Part shown: positions 26,018 to 34,588 of the stretch, piece by piece
Numbering within the stretch: the stretch's first letter is position 1
How the letters are laid out: each line of letters starts with the position of its first letter
Assembly (NCBI GenBank): GCA_020636845.1
Contig: JACJXD010000002.1
Span: 186,001-250,000, forward strand
From: Bacteroidales bacterium
GTDB lineage: Bacteria; Bacteroidota; Bacteroidia; Bacteroidales; Tenuifilaceae
Length of the DNA: 64,000 bases
Direction of reading: 5' to 3'
Made by a program: the position numbers and the translations under genes
Notes under the pieces: model-generated
What the model was told of the DNA's origin: nothing
The model's database searches: none
Seen by the model: only the letters and a program-made list of their open reading frames with translations

Positions 26018-28153
26018 TTAGTCTTCAAATTTGTGCATTAAAATTTCCAGCATGTTTACAGCCGATAGCGATACCGGAGTTCCCGGGCCAAAAATTCCGA
26101 CTACGCCGTGGTCGTAAAGAAATTGATAGTCCTGCGGAGGAATAACACCACCGACAACAACCATAATATCTTCGCGTCCCATTTTTTTTAGTTCTTCGAT
26201 AACTTGGGGAACCAGCGTTTTATGTCCTGCCGTTAGGCTGGAAACACCAAGTATGTGAACGTCGTTTTCAACCGCCTGTTTGGCTGCTTCGGCCGGAGTT
26301 TGGAATAAAGGTCCAATATCAACATCGAAGCCTATATCGGCATACCCGGTGGAAACAACTTTTGCGCCACGGTCATGACCGTCTTGTCCCATTTTAGCGA
26401 TCATAATACGGGGTTGGCGACCTTCGAGTTTTGCAAATTTCTCGCAAAGTTCCTTGGCTTTTTTATAGTTTTCGTCTTCCATAGATTCTGATGAGTAAAC
26501 GCCCGATATCGATCGAATTACTGCTTTATACCGTCCTGCAACTTTTTCGCAGGCGTAAGAAATTTCTCCTAAAGTAGCTCTTTTTTTAGCAGCCTCAACC
26601 GAAAGCTCTAGCAGATTTCCGTTACCGGTTTCAACGCAGCGTGTAATTGCCTCTAAAGTGGCTTGTACTTCTGCTTCGTTACGTTCGGCACGAATTTTTT
26701 GTAATCTACGAATTTGCGATTCGCGAACAGCCGTATTGTCAACATCAAGAATTTCAATTGGATCTTCTTTTTCCAAACGGTACTTGTTAATACCTACAAT
26801 AGTGTCCTTTCCTGAATCGATGCGGGCTTGCTTGCGGGCAGCAGCTTCTTCTATTCTCATTTTTGGAATGCCTGTTTCGATAGCTTTCGACATTCCTCCC
26901 AACTTTTCGATTTCCTGAATCAAATTCCAAGCCTTATGCGCAATCTCATGAGTTAGGTATTCAACGTAATATGAACCAGCCCAAGGATCAACGGCACGAC
27001 AAATATTTGTTTCTTCCTGAATGTAAAGTTGGGTGTTACGGGCAATACGTGCCGAAAAATCGGTAGGAAGAGCAATGGCTTCGTCTAGCGCGTTGGTGTG
27101 TAAACTTTGCGTATGGCCTAATGCTGCGCCCATTGCTTCGATACAGGTACGAGCAACGTTGTTAAACGGATCTTGTTCGGTTAAGCTCCATCCCGAAGTT
27201 TGGCAGTGTGTGCGCAGCGCCATCGATTTTGGGTTTTTGGGGTTGAACTGTTTTACAATTTTTGCCCAAAGGAGGCGAGCCGCACGCATTTTAGCAATTT
27301 CCATAAAATGGTTCATGCCAATAGCCCAGAAGAACGATAGCCGAGGGGCAAATGCATCTATGTCAATTCCGGCGTGAATACCGGTGCGTAAATATTCTAA
27401 ACCATCGGCTAAAGTGTAAGCCAATTCAATGTCGGCAGTTGCTCCGGCTTCCTGCATGTGATACCCCGAAATGGAAATGCTGTTGAATTTGGGCATATTC
27501 TTGGAAGTGTACGCAAAAATGTCGGCGATAATACGCATGGAGAAATCCGGCGGGTAAATGTAAGTGTTACGAACCATGAATTCCTTCAAAATATCGTTTT
27601 GGATAGTACCGCTTAGTTGTTCCAGTGTAGCACCCTGTTCTAGTGCTGCTACAATGTAGAACGATAAAATAGGCAGTACAGCTCCGTTCATCGTCATGGA
27701 AACCGACATTTTATCAAGGGGAATTCCATCGAAAAGAATTTTCATGTCCTCTACCGAGTCGATGGCTACACCGGCTTTTCCTACATCGCCAACAACACGT
27801 TCATGATCGGAATCGTAACCGCGGTGCGTAGGAAGGTCAAAGGCAACCGATAATCCCTTTTGTCCGGCAGCAAGGTTACGACGGTAAAATGCATTCGATT
27901 CTTCGGCGGTGGAAAATCCTGCATACTGACGAACTGTCCAAGGTCTCATTACATACATTGTGCTGTATGGACCACGAAGGAAAGGAGCAATACCGGCAGC
28001 GTAGTTCAAATGCTCCATTCGTTCCAGCTCGTCGGACGTATAGGCCGACTTAACCGGAATGCGCTCGGATGTCAGCCAGTCGGCTTCAAGGTTAAGGCGA
28101 GAGTTATCAACCTTAACTTCGTTTATTTTGATTTTTTTGAAATCGGGTTTCAT
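26018..28153 (-). CDS. mutB: Methylmalonyl-CoA mutase large (catalytic) subunit
   Basis: 711 residues. The N-terminal TIM barrel binds the CoA ester (PYSTMYVMRPWTVRQYAGF; QAGQKGLSVAFDLPTHRGYD-type segment). The C-terminal cobalamin-binding domain (about 580-711) has the DxHxxG motif as DGHDRGAKV, whose His ligates cobalt, followed by GVSSLTAGH and the GGVIPPQD loop. With MutA it interconverts methylmalonyl-CoA and succinyl-CoA, linking the TCA branch to propionate. It follows mutA by 131 bp on the same strand. Length and motifs are complete. Confidence 0.97.
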   Translation of the reverse strand: MKPDFKKIKINEVKVDNSRLNLEADWLTSERIPVKSAYTSDELERMEHLNYAAGIAPFLRGPYSTMYVMRPWTVRQYAGFSTAEESNAFYRRNLAAGQKGLSVAFDLPTHRGYDSDHERVVGDVGKAGVAIDSVEDMKILFDGIPLDKMSVSMTMNGAVLPILSFYIVAALEQGATLEQLSGTIQNDILKEFMVRNTYIYPPDFSMRIIADIFAYTSKNMPKFNSISISGYHMQEAGATADIELAYTLADGLEYLRTGIHAGIDIDAFAPRLSFFWAIGMNHFMEIAKMRAARLLWAKIVKQFNPKNPKSMALRTHCQTSGWSLTEQDPFNNVARTCIEAMGAALGHTQSLHTNALDEAIALPTDFSARIARNTQLYIQEETNICRAVDPWAGSYYVEYLTHEIAHKAWNLIQEIEKLGGMSKAIETGIPKMRIEEAAARKQARIDSGKDTIVGINKYRLEKEDPIEILDVDNTAVRESQIRRLQKIRAERNEAEVQATLEAITRCVETGNGNLLELSVEAAKKRATLGEISYACEKVAGRYKAVIRSISGVYSSESMEDENYKKAKELCEKFAKLEGRQPRIMIAKMGQDGHDRGAKVVSTGYADIGFDVDIGPLFQTPAEAAKQAVENDVHILGVSSLTAGHKTLVPQVIEELKKMGREDIMVVVGGVIPPQDYQFLYDHGVVGIFGPGTPVSLSAVNMLEILMHKFED

Positions 28154-28284
28154 TATTAAATGTTTTTAAAGATTTGGAACATTAGATGTTAGGCTTCAGA
28201 TTTCAGTATAGATTTTTAGTGTTCACCGTAATAAATCTATTGCTTTCGATATTTTTCTGATGTCCATTATCCTCTGTCTTTTAT

Positions 28285-30165
28285 CTATATATTAAGCATC
28301 GACTGGTATTGCTTAAGAGTTTCCAACAAATTGCTCTTAACATTAATGTAGTTGGATATGCCTTTTGCTTCCAAATCGGATTTGCAAGCAGGATCTCCGG
28401 CAACAACGAAAATTGCCTTACCATTAAGTTTCTCGAAGGCTTCAGGAGCAAGATTTGCATATTCATCGTCGGAACTGCAAATAACCACAATGTCCGACTT
28501 AGCATCAAGTGCGGCTTTGATTCCTTCGTCAACGGTTTTAAATCCAATATTGTCGATAACTTCGAAACCGGCAACTGCAAAAAAGTTACAGCTAAACTGG
28601 GCGCGAGCCCTACGCATGGCTAAATTGCCCAGCGAAAGCATGAAAACTTTTGGCTTGTGACTACTCTTATCGGTATTATAGCGTAACTCTTCGAATGCTT
28701 GTGCACCACGATAAGCAACCAACGGTTCTGCAATGGCATCCTCGGGTTTTTGATGAGTTTGTCCTTTTATTGCTTCTGGTTCTACTTTTGGGTCGATAAC
28801 TTCGGTGAAGTTAGGGTATTGGTTTGTTCCCAGTAAAATTTCACGCTTCGAAGCAATATTCTTGTTGCGCTTGTTTGCTGTTTCGGTAATTTGCTGTTGA
28901 ATGTATCCTTTAACAAATGCCTCGCGGAAGCCGCCCATCTCATCAACGTTAAGGAATATTTCCCATGCGCGTTCGGCAATCGAAACGGTTAGGTTTTCAA
29001 CATAGTAACTTCCTGCGGCAGGGTCAACAATTTTGCCGAAATAGGATTCTTCTTTCAGCAGTATTTGTTGGTTACGTGCAATACGTTCCGAGAATGCAGT
29101 TGGCTCGGAAAATGCGGTATCGAATGGTAAAACGTTTAGCGAGTCAACTCCGGCAAGAACGGCCGACATGCTTTCGGTTGTGGAGCGAAGCATATTTACG
29201 TACGGGTCGTAAACGGTCATATTCCAACGGCTGGTCTCGGCATGTATGTTCATTTGCTTCGATACTTTCTGTTTTGCCCCGTAAGCGTCAACCAGTTTAG
29301 CCCAAAGTAACCGTGCAGCACGGAACTTGGCTATCTCCATAAAGTAGTTGGAACTTACCGAAAAGTTAAAGCGAATATGGGGAGCCACGTCATCAATGCT
29401 ATAACCTTGATCGATTAATGCGGTTAAGTAGTCGTTTGCCATTGCCAACGAAAATCCTAACTCCTGTACGATTGAGGACCCGCTGTTGTGAAATACTGCT
29501 CCGTTGGCTCCAATTACCCTTGCATTTGGAAAGTTCTTTGCTTCGTTTAGCACGCTTGCCAAACCAACGTAGTTAGCATCGTTTTCACAACAAAATTTAC
29601 CTTTTAGTGCGAGAGTCGAAAGGGGACTATAATCAATCGACATGCGAATTTTTTTGCTATCGTATTTGGATTGTTCCAAGTACTTAACAATAAAAGGTAA
29701 GGCTTTTGCCGTTGCTGTTCCTCCGGTAAAATTAATCTCAATCTTGTTGAGGTCGATATCTTTTAGCAGTCGGCTAACCGAATCAAAGGTTGGTTCACAA
29801 TCCGAACTGAGTTTGAATCCTAACGACTCTACACCTTTGTTTAGTAATTCCAATGCTTTTCGGTTTGCATCGGTAGGTTGGTCGAGACAAACATCAAAAT
29901 CCTGACGGATAAGCCATGGATTACCATTGATGTTTTTACCTCTAACGTAAGGAAACTCGCCTGGCTTTACTTGAGCGGTCGGAATGTTTTTCAGATCTTC
30001 GGAGCGGTAGTAAGGACGTACGTTAAACCCCTCAAGGGTTTTCCAAACTAACTTTTTTTCATAATCGGCGCCTTTCAGATCTTTGGCTATTGCCGCTTCC
30101 CAGTCGGCAGTCGATACCGGTGGAAATTCGGTAAACAGCTTTTCTTCGTTGCTTTTTTCTGCCAT
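28285..30165 (-). CDS. mutA: Methylmalonyl-CoA mutase small subunit
   Basis: 626 residues, normal for the non-catalytic subunit of the heterodimer. It is homologous to MutB along its length (KVDAYGAKQK, ARNQQILLKEE, DPAAGSYYVE) but its C-terminal domain lacks the DxHxxG cobalamin motif, as expected. It begins MAEKSNEEKLFTEFPPVSTADWE, a typical small-subunit N-terminus. The 131-bp gap to mutB has no gene or clear terminator, so the two are probably co-transcribed. Confidence 0.95.
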   Translation of the reverse strand: MAEKSNEEKLFTEFPPVSTADWEAAIAKDLKGADYEKKLVWKTLEGFNVRPYYRSEDLKNIPTAQVKPGEFPYVRGKNINGNPWLIRQDFDVCLDQPTDANRKALELLNKGVESLGFKLSSDCEPTFDSVSRLLKDIDLNKIEINFTGGTATAKALPFIVKYLEQSKYDSKKIRMSIDYSPLSTLALKGKFCCENDANYVGLASVLNEAKNFPNARVIGANGAVFHNSGSSIVQELGFSLAMANDYLTALIDQGYSIDDVAPHIRFNFSVSSNYFMEIAKFRAARLLWAKLVDAYGAKQKVSKQMNIHAETSRWNMTVYDPYVNMLRSTTESMSAVLAGVDSLNVLPFDTAFSEPTAFSERIARNQQILLKEESYFGKIVDPAAGSYYVENLTVSIAERAWEIFLNVDEMGGFREAFVKGYIQQQITETANKRNKNIASKREILLGTNQYPNFTEVIDPKVEPEAIKGQTHQKPEDAIAEPLVAYRGAQAFEELRYNTDKSSHKPKVFMLSLGNLAMRRARAQFSCNFFAVAGFEVIDNIGFKTVDEGIKAALDAKSDIVVICSSDDEYANLAPEAFEKLNGKAIFVVAGDPACKSDLEAKGISNYINVKSNLLETLKQYQSMLNI

Positions 30166-30505
30166 AGTATGACTATTTGATTTTAGGATTGCAAATTTAA
30201 CAATTGATGCTTTAGCAGTTTATGCTTTGATTGATAAATTTGAGAATCATGCTTTTAAGCATATTTTTATTGAAGACAAGAATGCCTTATGTGTTTGGTA
30301 TTCAACTTTTTTCTTTTCTTATTTTGCTGAAAAATCATTGTGCTTGATAAAAGTTATAAGCGCTATTTTGAAATGAGGAAGTTATATGGATTTAATGTTA
30401 TTCGTTTAATTTTATGCTGTTATTATATGAAAACAATAAATAGAAAGGTTGCTTAACCTTAAGTTTTAGTAACTTTCTTGCAAACTATTTTATAAAAGTT
30501 GTACA
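30166..30505. other. 340-bp divergent intergenic region
   Basis: It lies between mutA (minus) and the Memo lipoprotein gene (plus). It holds the likely mutA -7 element and a small palindrome, ATGCTTTTAAGCAT (30248-30261). No ORF or RNA gene is visible. Confidence 0.5.
30192..30199 (-). promoter_or_regulatory. Probable -7 element for mutA-mutB
   Basis: TAAATTTG on the minus strand, 26 bp upstream of the mutA ATG. No TTG at the expected -33 spacing. Confidence 0.4.
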
Positions 30506-31579
30506 ATGAAAAGAATATTACCTTTTGCTGTTTTAGTTACCCTTTTACTGGGATTCAACAGTTGCGGAAGTAAAAGCAACAAAGTTAGAAAAATGGTGGA
30601 TAGCGTAGGCTTTGCCACTAAAAGTTATCAGGTTGATTCGGTCTTAGCGCGGATTGCCCGTTTGCAAGGCGATAGTTTGTCTTCAAAAAAAGAGTTTAAC
30701 AACGTTCGCGTGGCTGTTTGCCCTCACGACGATTACGCGTATGTAGGTTGGATATATCCGGCCACACTGCGAAATATAAAAGCAAAAACGGTAATACTGT
30801 TTGGCGTTGCCCACAAGGCAAAGCGGTTTGGTTTGGAAAACAAGCTTATATTCGAAAGTTTCGATGAATGGTATGCTCCGGCTGGAGATATAAAAGTTTC
30901 GGATTATAGAAGTAAACTTTTGGCAAACATGCCTGCCGATATGGTTGAAGTTCATGATAGTATGCATACTGTTGAGCATTCGTTGGAATCGATGTTGCCA
31001 ATTCTTCAGCATTTTAATCCGAACTTGGAAATTATTCCCATTTTGGTACCATATATGTCTTTTGAACGGATTCAGCAAATTTCGCAGGCATTGGCGGGCA
31101 GTATGAAAAAGGTTTTTGGCGAAGCGGAGTTAACATGGGGAAAGGATTATGCTTTGCTTATTACCACCGATGCGGTGCACTATGGTGATGCCGATTGGGG
31201 TGGAAAAAATTATGCTCCGTTTGGTGTCGATACCGCCGGTTACAAAAAAGCCGTGGCTCATGAACATGAAGTGATAAATACGCTAACGGGAACGTTAACC
31301 ATTCCTAGGGTTCAAAAGTTTTATGGTTATACTGTAGATTCTTCCGATTACAGGGAATACAAATGGACATGGTGCGGACGATATAGTGTTCCACTCGGAC
31401 TTTGTACTGCTATTGAGTTGGAAAAACTTACCGATGCGCAAAATTTGGTTGGCATACCTGTAGGCTATGCAAATAGCATCGATCATCCAACGTTGCCAGT
31501 TGAAGATTTAGGAATGGGGGTTACGGCGCCTGCAAACATAAGACATTGGGTGGGTTATGCGGCTGTGGTTTATCCTTAA
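30506..31579 (+). CDS. Exported lipoprotein of the Memo (AmmeMemoRadiSam protein B) family
   Basis: 357 residues. The signal LLLGFNSC ends at a probable lipidated Cys20. The rest matches the Memo fold: CPHDDYAYVGW (family PHAGY..SG), KTVILFGVAHK, HTVEHSLESMLPIL and ITTDAVHYGD, which hold the conserved His and Glu residues lining the metal/active-site pocket. Most Memo proteins are cytoplasmic and are often associated with a radical SAM enzyme and an AMMECR1 protein; neither is near here. The pocket residues appear conserved, so a metal-dependent activity in the envelope is plausible but unknown. Confidence 0.83.
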   Translation: MKRILPFAVLVTLLLGFNSCGSKSNKVRKMVDSVGFATKSYQVDSVLARIARLQGDSLSSKKEFNNVRVAVCPHDDYAYVGWIYPATLRNIKAKTVILFGVAHKAKRFGLENKLIFESFDEWYAPAGDIKVSDYRSKLLANMPADMVEVHDSMHTVEHSLESMLPILQHFNPNLEIIPILVPYMSFERIQQISQALAGSMKKVFGEAELTWGKDYALLITTDAVHYGDADWGGKNYAPFGVDTAGYKKAVAHEHEVINTLTGTLTIPRVQKFYGYTVDSSDYREYKWTWCGRYSVPLGLCTAIELEKLTDAQNLVGIPVGYANSIDHPTLPVEDLGMGVTAPANIRHWVGYAAVVYP

Positions 31580-31896
31580 AATTTTCAATTTACATTGAAA
31601 CAGATAAGAAACAATCAAGGTTTACGAACTCATATAGTTAAGTTAACACGCGTCTTTTTGGCGCGTGCTATTTATTGTTGTATTTACTTGATGAGTGCTA
31701 CTACTTGCCGAATAGCGTTTTACTTGTGAAGTAAACACCAAGTAAAAGAACAGTACATTAATGATATGGATTTGCAGTTTATGCCGTATTTTACCTAAAT
31801 ATTTACTATAGACTTTTTTACTTCATCTTTTATGTTGGTACACGGACAGCATCTTTTCATAAACGGCGACTATAAAAAATTGGAGGTAGGCATTTG
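31580..31896. other. 317-bp convergent intergenic region
   Basis: It lies between the Memo gene and the phosphatase gene. Apart from the hairpin at 31647-31667 it contains no recognisable feature. Confidence 0.5.
31647..31667 (+). terminator. Probable terminator after the Memo gene
   Basis: An 8-bp stem (CACGCGTC / GGCGCGTG, one T-G pair) with a TTTTT loop, followed by a T-rich but interrupted tract (CTATTTATT). The weak tail lowers confidence. Confidence 0.5.
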
Positions 31897-34173
31897 TTAC
31901 AGTTCGAATCCCATCACGACTATGTCATCAACCTGTCGTTGATTCCCTTTGTATTCGATAAATCGTTGTTCCAGTATAGCCTTTTGTTCGCTCATGTTTA
32001 GCGGTTGAATGTCTAGCAAGATTTTTTTGAAGTTGACCATCATCAACTTCAAGTTTTTGTCGCCGCCAAACTGGTCGGTGTAACCATCGGAAAGTAAGTA
32101 AATGCGATCGTCCGGTAATAGCTTAAACTGATGCGTTGTAAATGGTTTTTCGCCTAATAAGTGAAATCCAACCGGCATTTTATCGCCTTTTACTTCGTAA
32201 ACAACATGCACATCGTTTTCCTGATTATTTACCGAATTTGGAACTGGTTCACTATTTTTATTTCGCACAACCACTAAGGGCATGTATGCCCCAGAAAATT
32301 CGACCACATTTTCCTTTAAGTTGATAACCAGCAACGCCATGTCCATGCCATCGTGCGATTCGCTTTCCTCACCATGCTGATTTAGTGAGGAAGTTACCAG
32401 TCGCCTTAGTTTAAAGAGCATTTCGCCGCTCGATTCAACCGACGTTGTGGCTAATTCTCTTAGCAAGGTTATGCCCAACATGCTCATAAATGCCCCTGGA
32501 ACACCGTGCCCGGTACAATCGGCAGCGGCAACAGCTAAGCGACCGTCGGGTAGTTTAGTAGCCCAAAAGAAATCGCCGCTCACGATGTTTTTAGGCTGAT
32601 AGTAAACAAAAAAGTCTTTAAAGTATGGTTGCAAATTTTGCAGCGGTGGTAACACGGCAGCCTGTATTCTACTGGCATAGGTGATGCTGTCGGTAATTTG
32701 CTTTTGCTGCTCTGCAATTTGATCGCGCTGCTTTTCGGCTAAATCGCGCTGGCTCTCTATTTCGTGTTTCTGGTCTTCAATTTCGTTTTTTTGGCGTAAA
32801 ATTTCCCGATTTTGTTCAACAAGTTTATAGTTTGTCCGCTTCTTTTCCCTGTAAAAGTAGAATATTAGTATAACCAACGCCAACGCAAGAATAAGTGCAA
32901 TGCTAATAGAAAAGGTAATAGTTCGCTGTCGTTCCAGTTTTGCCTGTTGAACGGCTTCGCGCTGCTTTGCAACTAGTTCGGCTTCGTGTTCGCGCTTGTC
33001 GAAATCGTATTGCATTTCGAGACGTGCAATGTGTCCTGCATTAATACTGTCTTTTACAGTCGAAAATCTTTCGTAGGCATTAAGTGCATACTCATAATTT
33101 CGCGAAATCCTGTATGCCTGCGAAAGACTTTGGTAAATATCCCGCTGGTCGGACAGAACTTTTTGCTTAAGTGCAATTTTTAAGGCCTTGTTCAAAAGCG
33201 TTATGCCTTTTTCTATATTACCTTTTTTTACGGTTACATCACCTAGGTATCGGTAAAGTTTAGCAAGGTCGAGGCTGTCGTTTAATTTCTCTTTTAATTG
33301 AAGCGACGTATTCAGGTACTCGTTGGCCTTGTCGATTTTATTTTGTTCGAAGAAGATAATGCCTGTGAGGAGGTAGTTTGCTGCCTGTCCGTGGTAGTTA
33401 TGGTTTTGTATGTTGGCGTTTAGTACCTGTTGTGTTACCGAAAGCGATTTTTCGTATAGGCCGTTATGGTAGTAAATATTGCCCAATTCGGTAAGCGACA
33501 GTATTATACCATTTTGATTGTTCAGTCGTCTGTAACTCTGTAGCGCCGTTTCGGCGTATTGCAGCGCTTTTTCATAAAGTTCAACTCGCCCGAACAAACG
33601 CGCAATGCTCAGCGAGGTCCATGCTATACCCTCCTGCTTGTTTTCCTGCTCATAGGTGTCCAGCGCTTCCAGCATCTGCTCTATCGCCTTGGTATTAAAT
33701 CCGGTAAGGCTATAAACCGTAGCAATATTAACTAGTGTGCGTGCAATTTGAACCTTGTCGTCAATGCCTCGATTTATTTCCAATGCCTGCTTGTAGGACT
33801 CAAGTGCCTCGAACAATTTGCTTTTTAGTTGATAAACATTTCCTATTCGATTCAGATTCTGAGCGCTCCAACTGTATAGTTCTGCCAATCTGGATAGCAT
33901 TAACGATTGCTTATACTGGTCAAGGGCTTCATCGAAATTATTCAAGCTGTAGTAGCAATTTCCCAAAATATAATGACCCTTTACCTGTAATGCGATGCTA
34001 TCGGAAGAAACACCCTTTAAGACGGAAAGGGCAATACTTACAGCAGAATCGGGTTTCTCAACCCTTAGGCTATCGGCCTTATTTAACAGTATATCCGTTT
34101 GTGTATTCTGGGCGTTTGTCACTTGCAATACCGAAAACAGAATGGAAATTATCAGGGAAAAGGTTCTTCTCAT
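31897..34173 (-). CDS. TPR sensor protein with C-terminal SpoIIE/PP2C-type phosphatase
   Basis: 758 residues from ATG 34173 (MRRTFSLIISIL); an in-frame TTG three codons earlier is disfavoured. A signal peptide (1-22) is followed by TPR repeats (about 35-390), a membrane helix (about 425-448), a coiled coil (about 450-500), and a SpoIIE/RsbU-like phosphatase domain (about 520-757) with GDFFWA, ADCTGHGVPGAF and LLSDGYTDQFGG carrying the metal-binding Asp residues. The layout parallels the TPR kinase at 3311. Such phosphatases often dephosphorylate anti-anti-sigma (STAS) proteins, but no STAS or HPK partner is nearby. The coiled coil should transmit a periplasmic signal to the cytoplasmic phosphatase. 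Confidence 0.88.
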   Translation of the reverse strand: MRRTFSLIISILFSVLQVTNAQNTQTDILLNKADSLRVEKPDSAVSIALSVLKGVSSDSIALQVKGHYILGNCYYSLNNFDEALDQYKQSLMLSRLAELYSWSAQNLNRIGNVYQLKSKLFEALESYKQALEINRGIDDKVQIARTLVNIATVYSLTGFNTKAIEQMLEALDTYEQENKQEGIAWTSLSIARLFGRVELYEKALQYAETALQSYRRLNNQNGIILSLTELGNIYYHNGLYEKSLSVTQQVLNANIQNHNYHGQAANYLLTGIIFFEQNKIDKANEYLNTSLQLKEKLNDSLDLAKLYRYLGDVTVKKGNIEKGITLLNKALKIALKQKVLSDQRDIYQSLSQAYRISRNYEYALNAYERFSTVKDSINAGHIARLEMQYDFDKREHEAELVAKQREAVQQAKLERQRTITFSISIALILALALVILIFYFYREKKRTNYKLVEQNREILRQKNEIEDQKHEIESQRDLAEKQRDQIAEQQKQITDSITYASRIQAAVLPPLQNLQPYFKDFFVYYQPKNIVSGDFFWATKLPDGRLAVAAADCTGHGVPGAFMSMLGITLLRELATTSVESSGEMLFKLRRLVTSSLNQHGEESESHDGMDMALLVINLKENVVEFSGAYMPLVVVRNKNSEPVPNSVNNQENDVHVVYEVKGDKMPVGFHLLGEKPFTTHQFKLLPDDRIYLLSDGYTDQFGGDKNLKLMMVNFKKILLDIQPLNMSEQKAILEQRFIEYKGNQRQVDDIVVMGFEL

Positions 34174-34588
34174 GGAATTCAATTTATACTTTTTGTATGA
34201 TAGAAAACAGCCATTTTCTAACTACGTGCAAAATAGTAATTTCTGGGTTATTATATGGTTTTGATATAACTAAAAAGTGATTTTTTGAATATAATTTCAA
34301 TATCTTTCCGAATCATTTAGATGTTGTCTGCTATTGACGTTTGACGAAAATATAACCAACATTGAACCTGTAAGATTTTTTACTTGTTGTTTTAACCGAA
34401 CAAGAACACACCTTTTTAAGTATTTACTTGTTTTGTATCTGACATTGTTTTTAACTGGCATGTTGCCAGATACTTAAATTTTCGTTAATAGTTTTCAACA
34501 ATTCTCGGAAAGGTAGCCGTAAATGGTTATTTTAGCAGTTAGGATTTGTTGTAAATACGGGTTAGATAACAAGATAATATACAAGTTG
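34174..34588. other. 415-bp divergent intergenic region upstream of dnaE
   Basis: It lies between the phosphatase (minus) and dnaE (plus, true start 34589). A compact hairpin CTGGCA-TGT-TGCCAG is at 34455-34469, flanked by AAGTAT/ATACTT. No canonical TAnnTTTG element was found on either strand. No additional gene is seen. Confidence 0.5.

Noticed and set aside
28309..28660. Several 99-104-codon ORFs on both strands inside mutA
   Set aside because: They are shadows of mutA codon bias; mutA is intact over the region.
34523..34588. Upstream start of dnaE at 34523
   Set aside because: The ATG at 34589 gives the family N-terminus; the extra residues are unlike DnaE.
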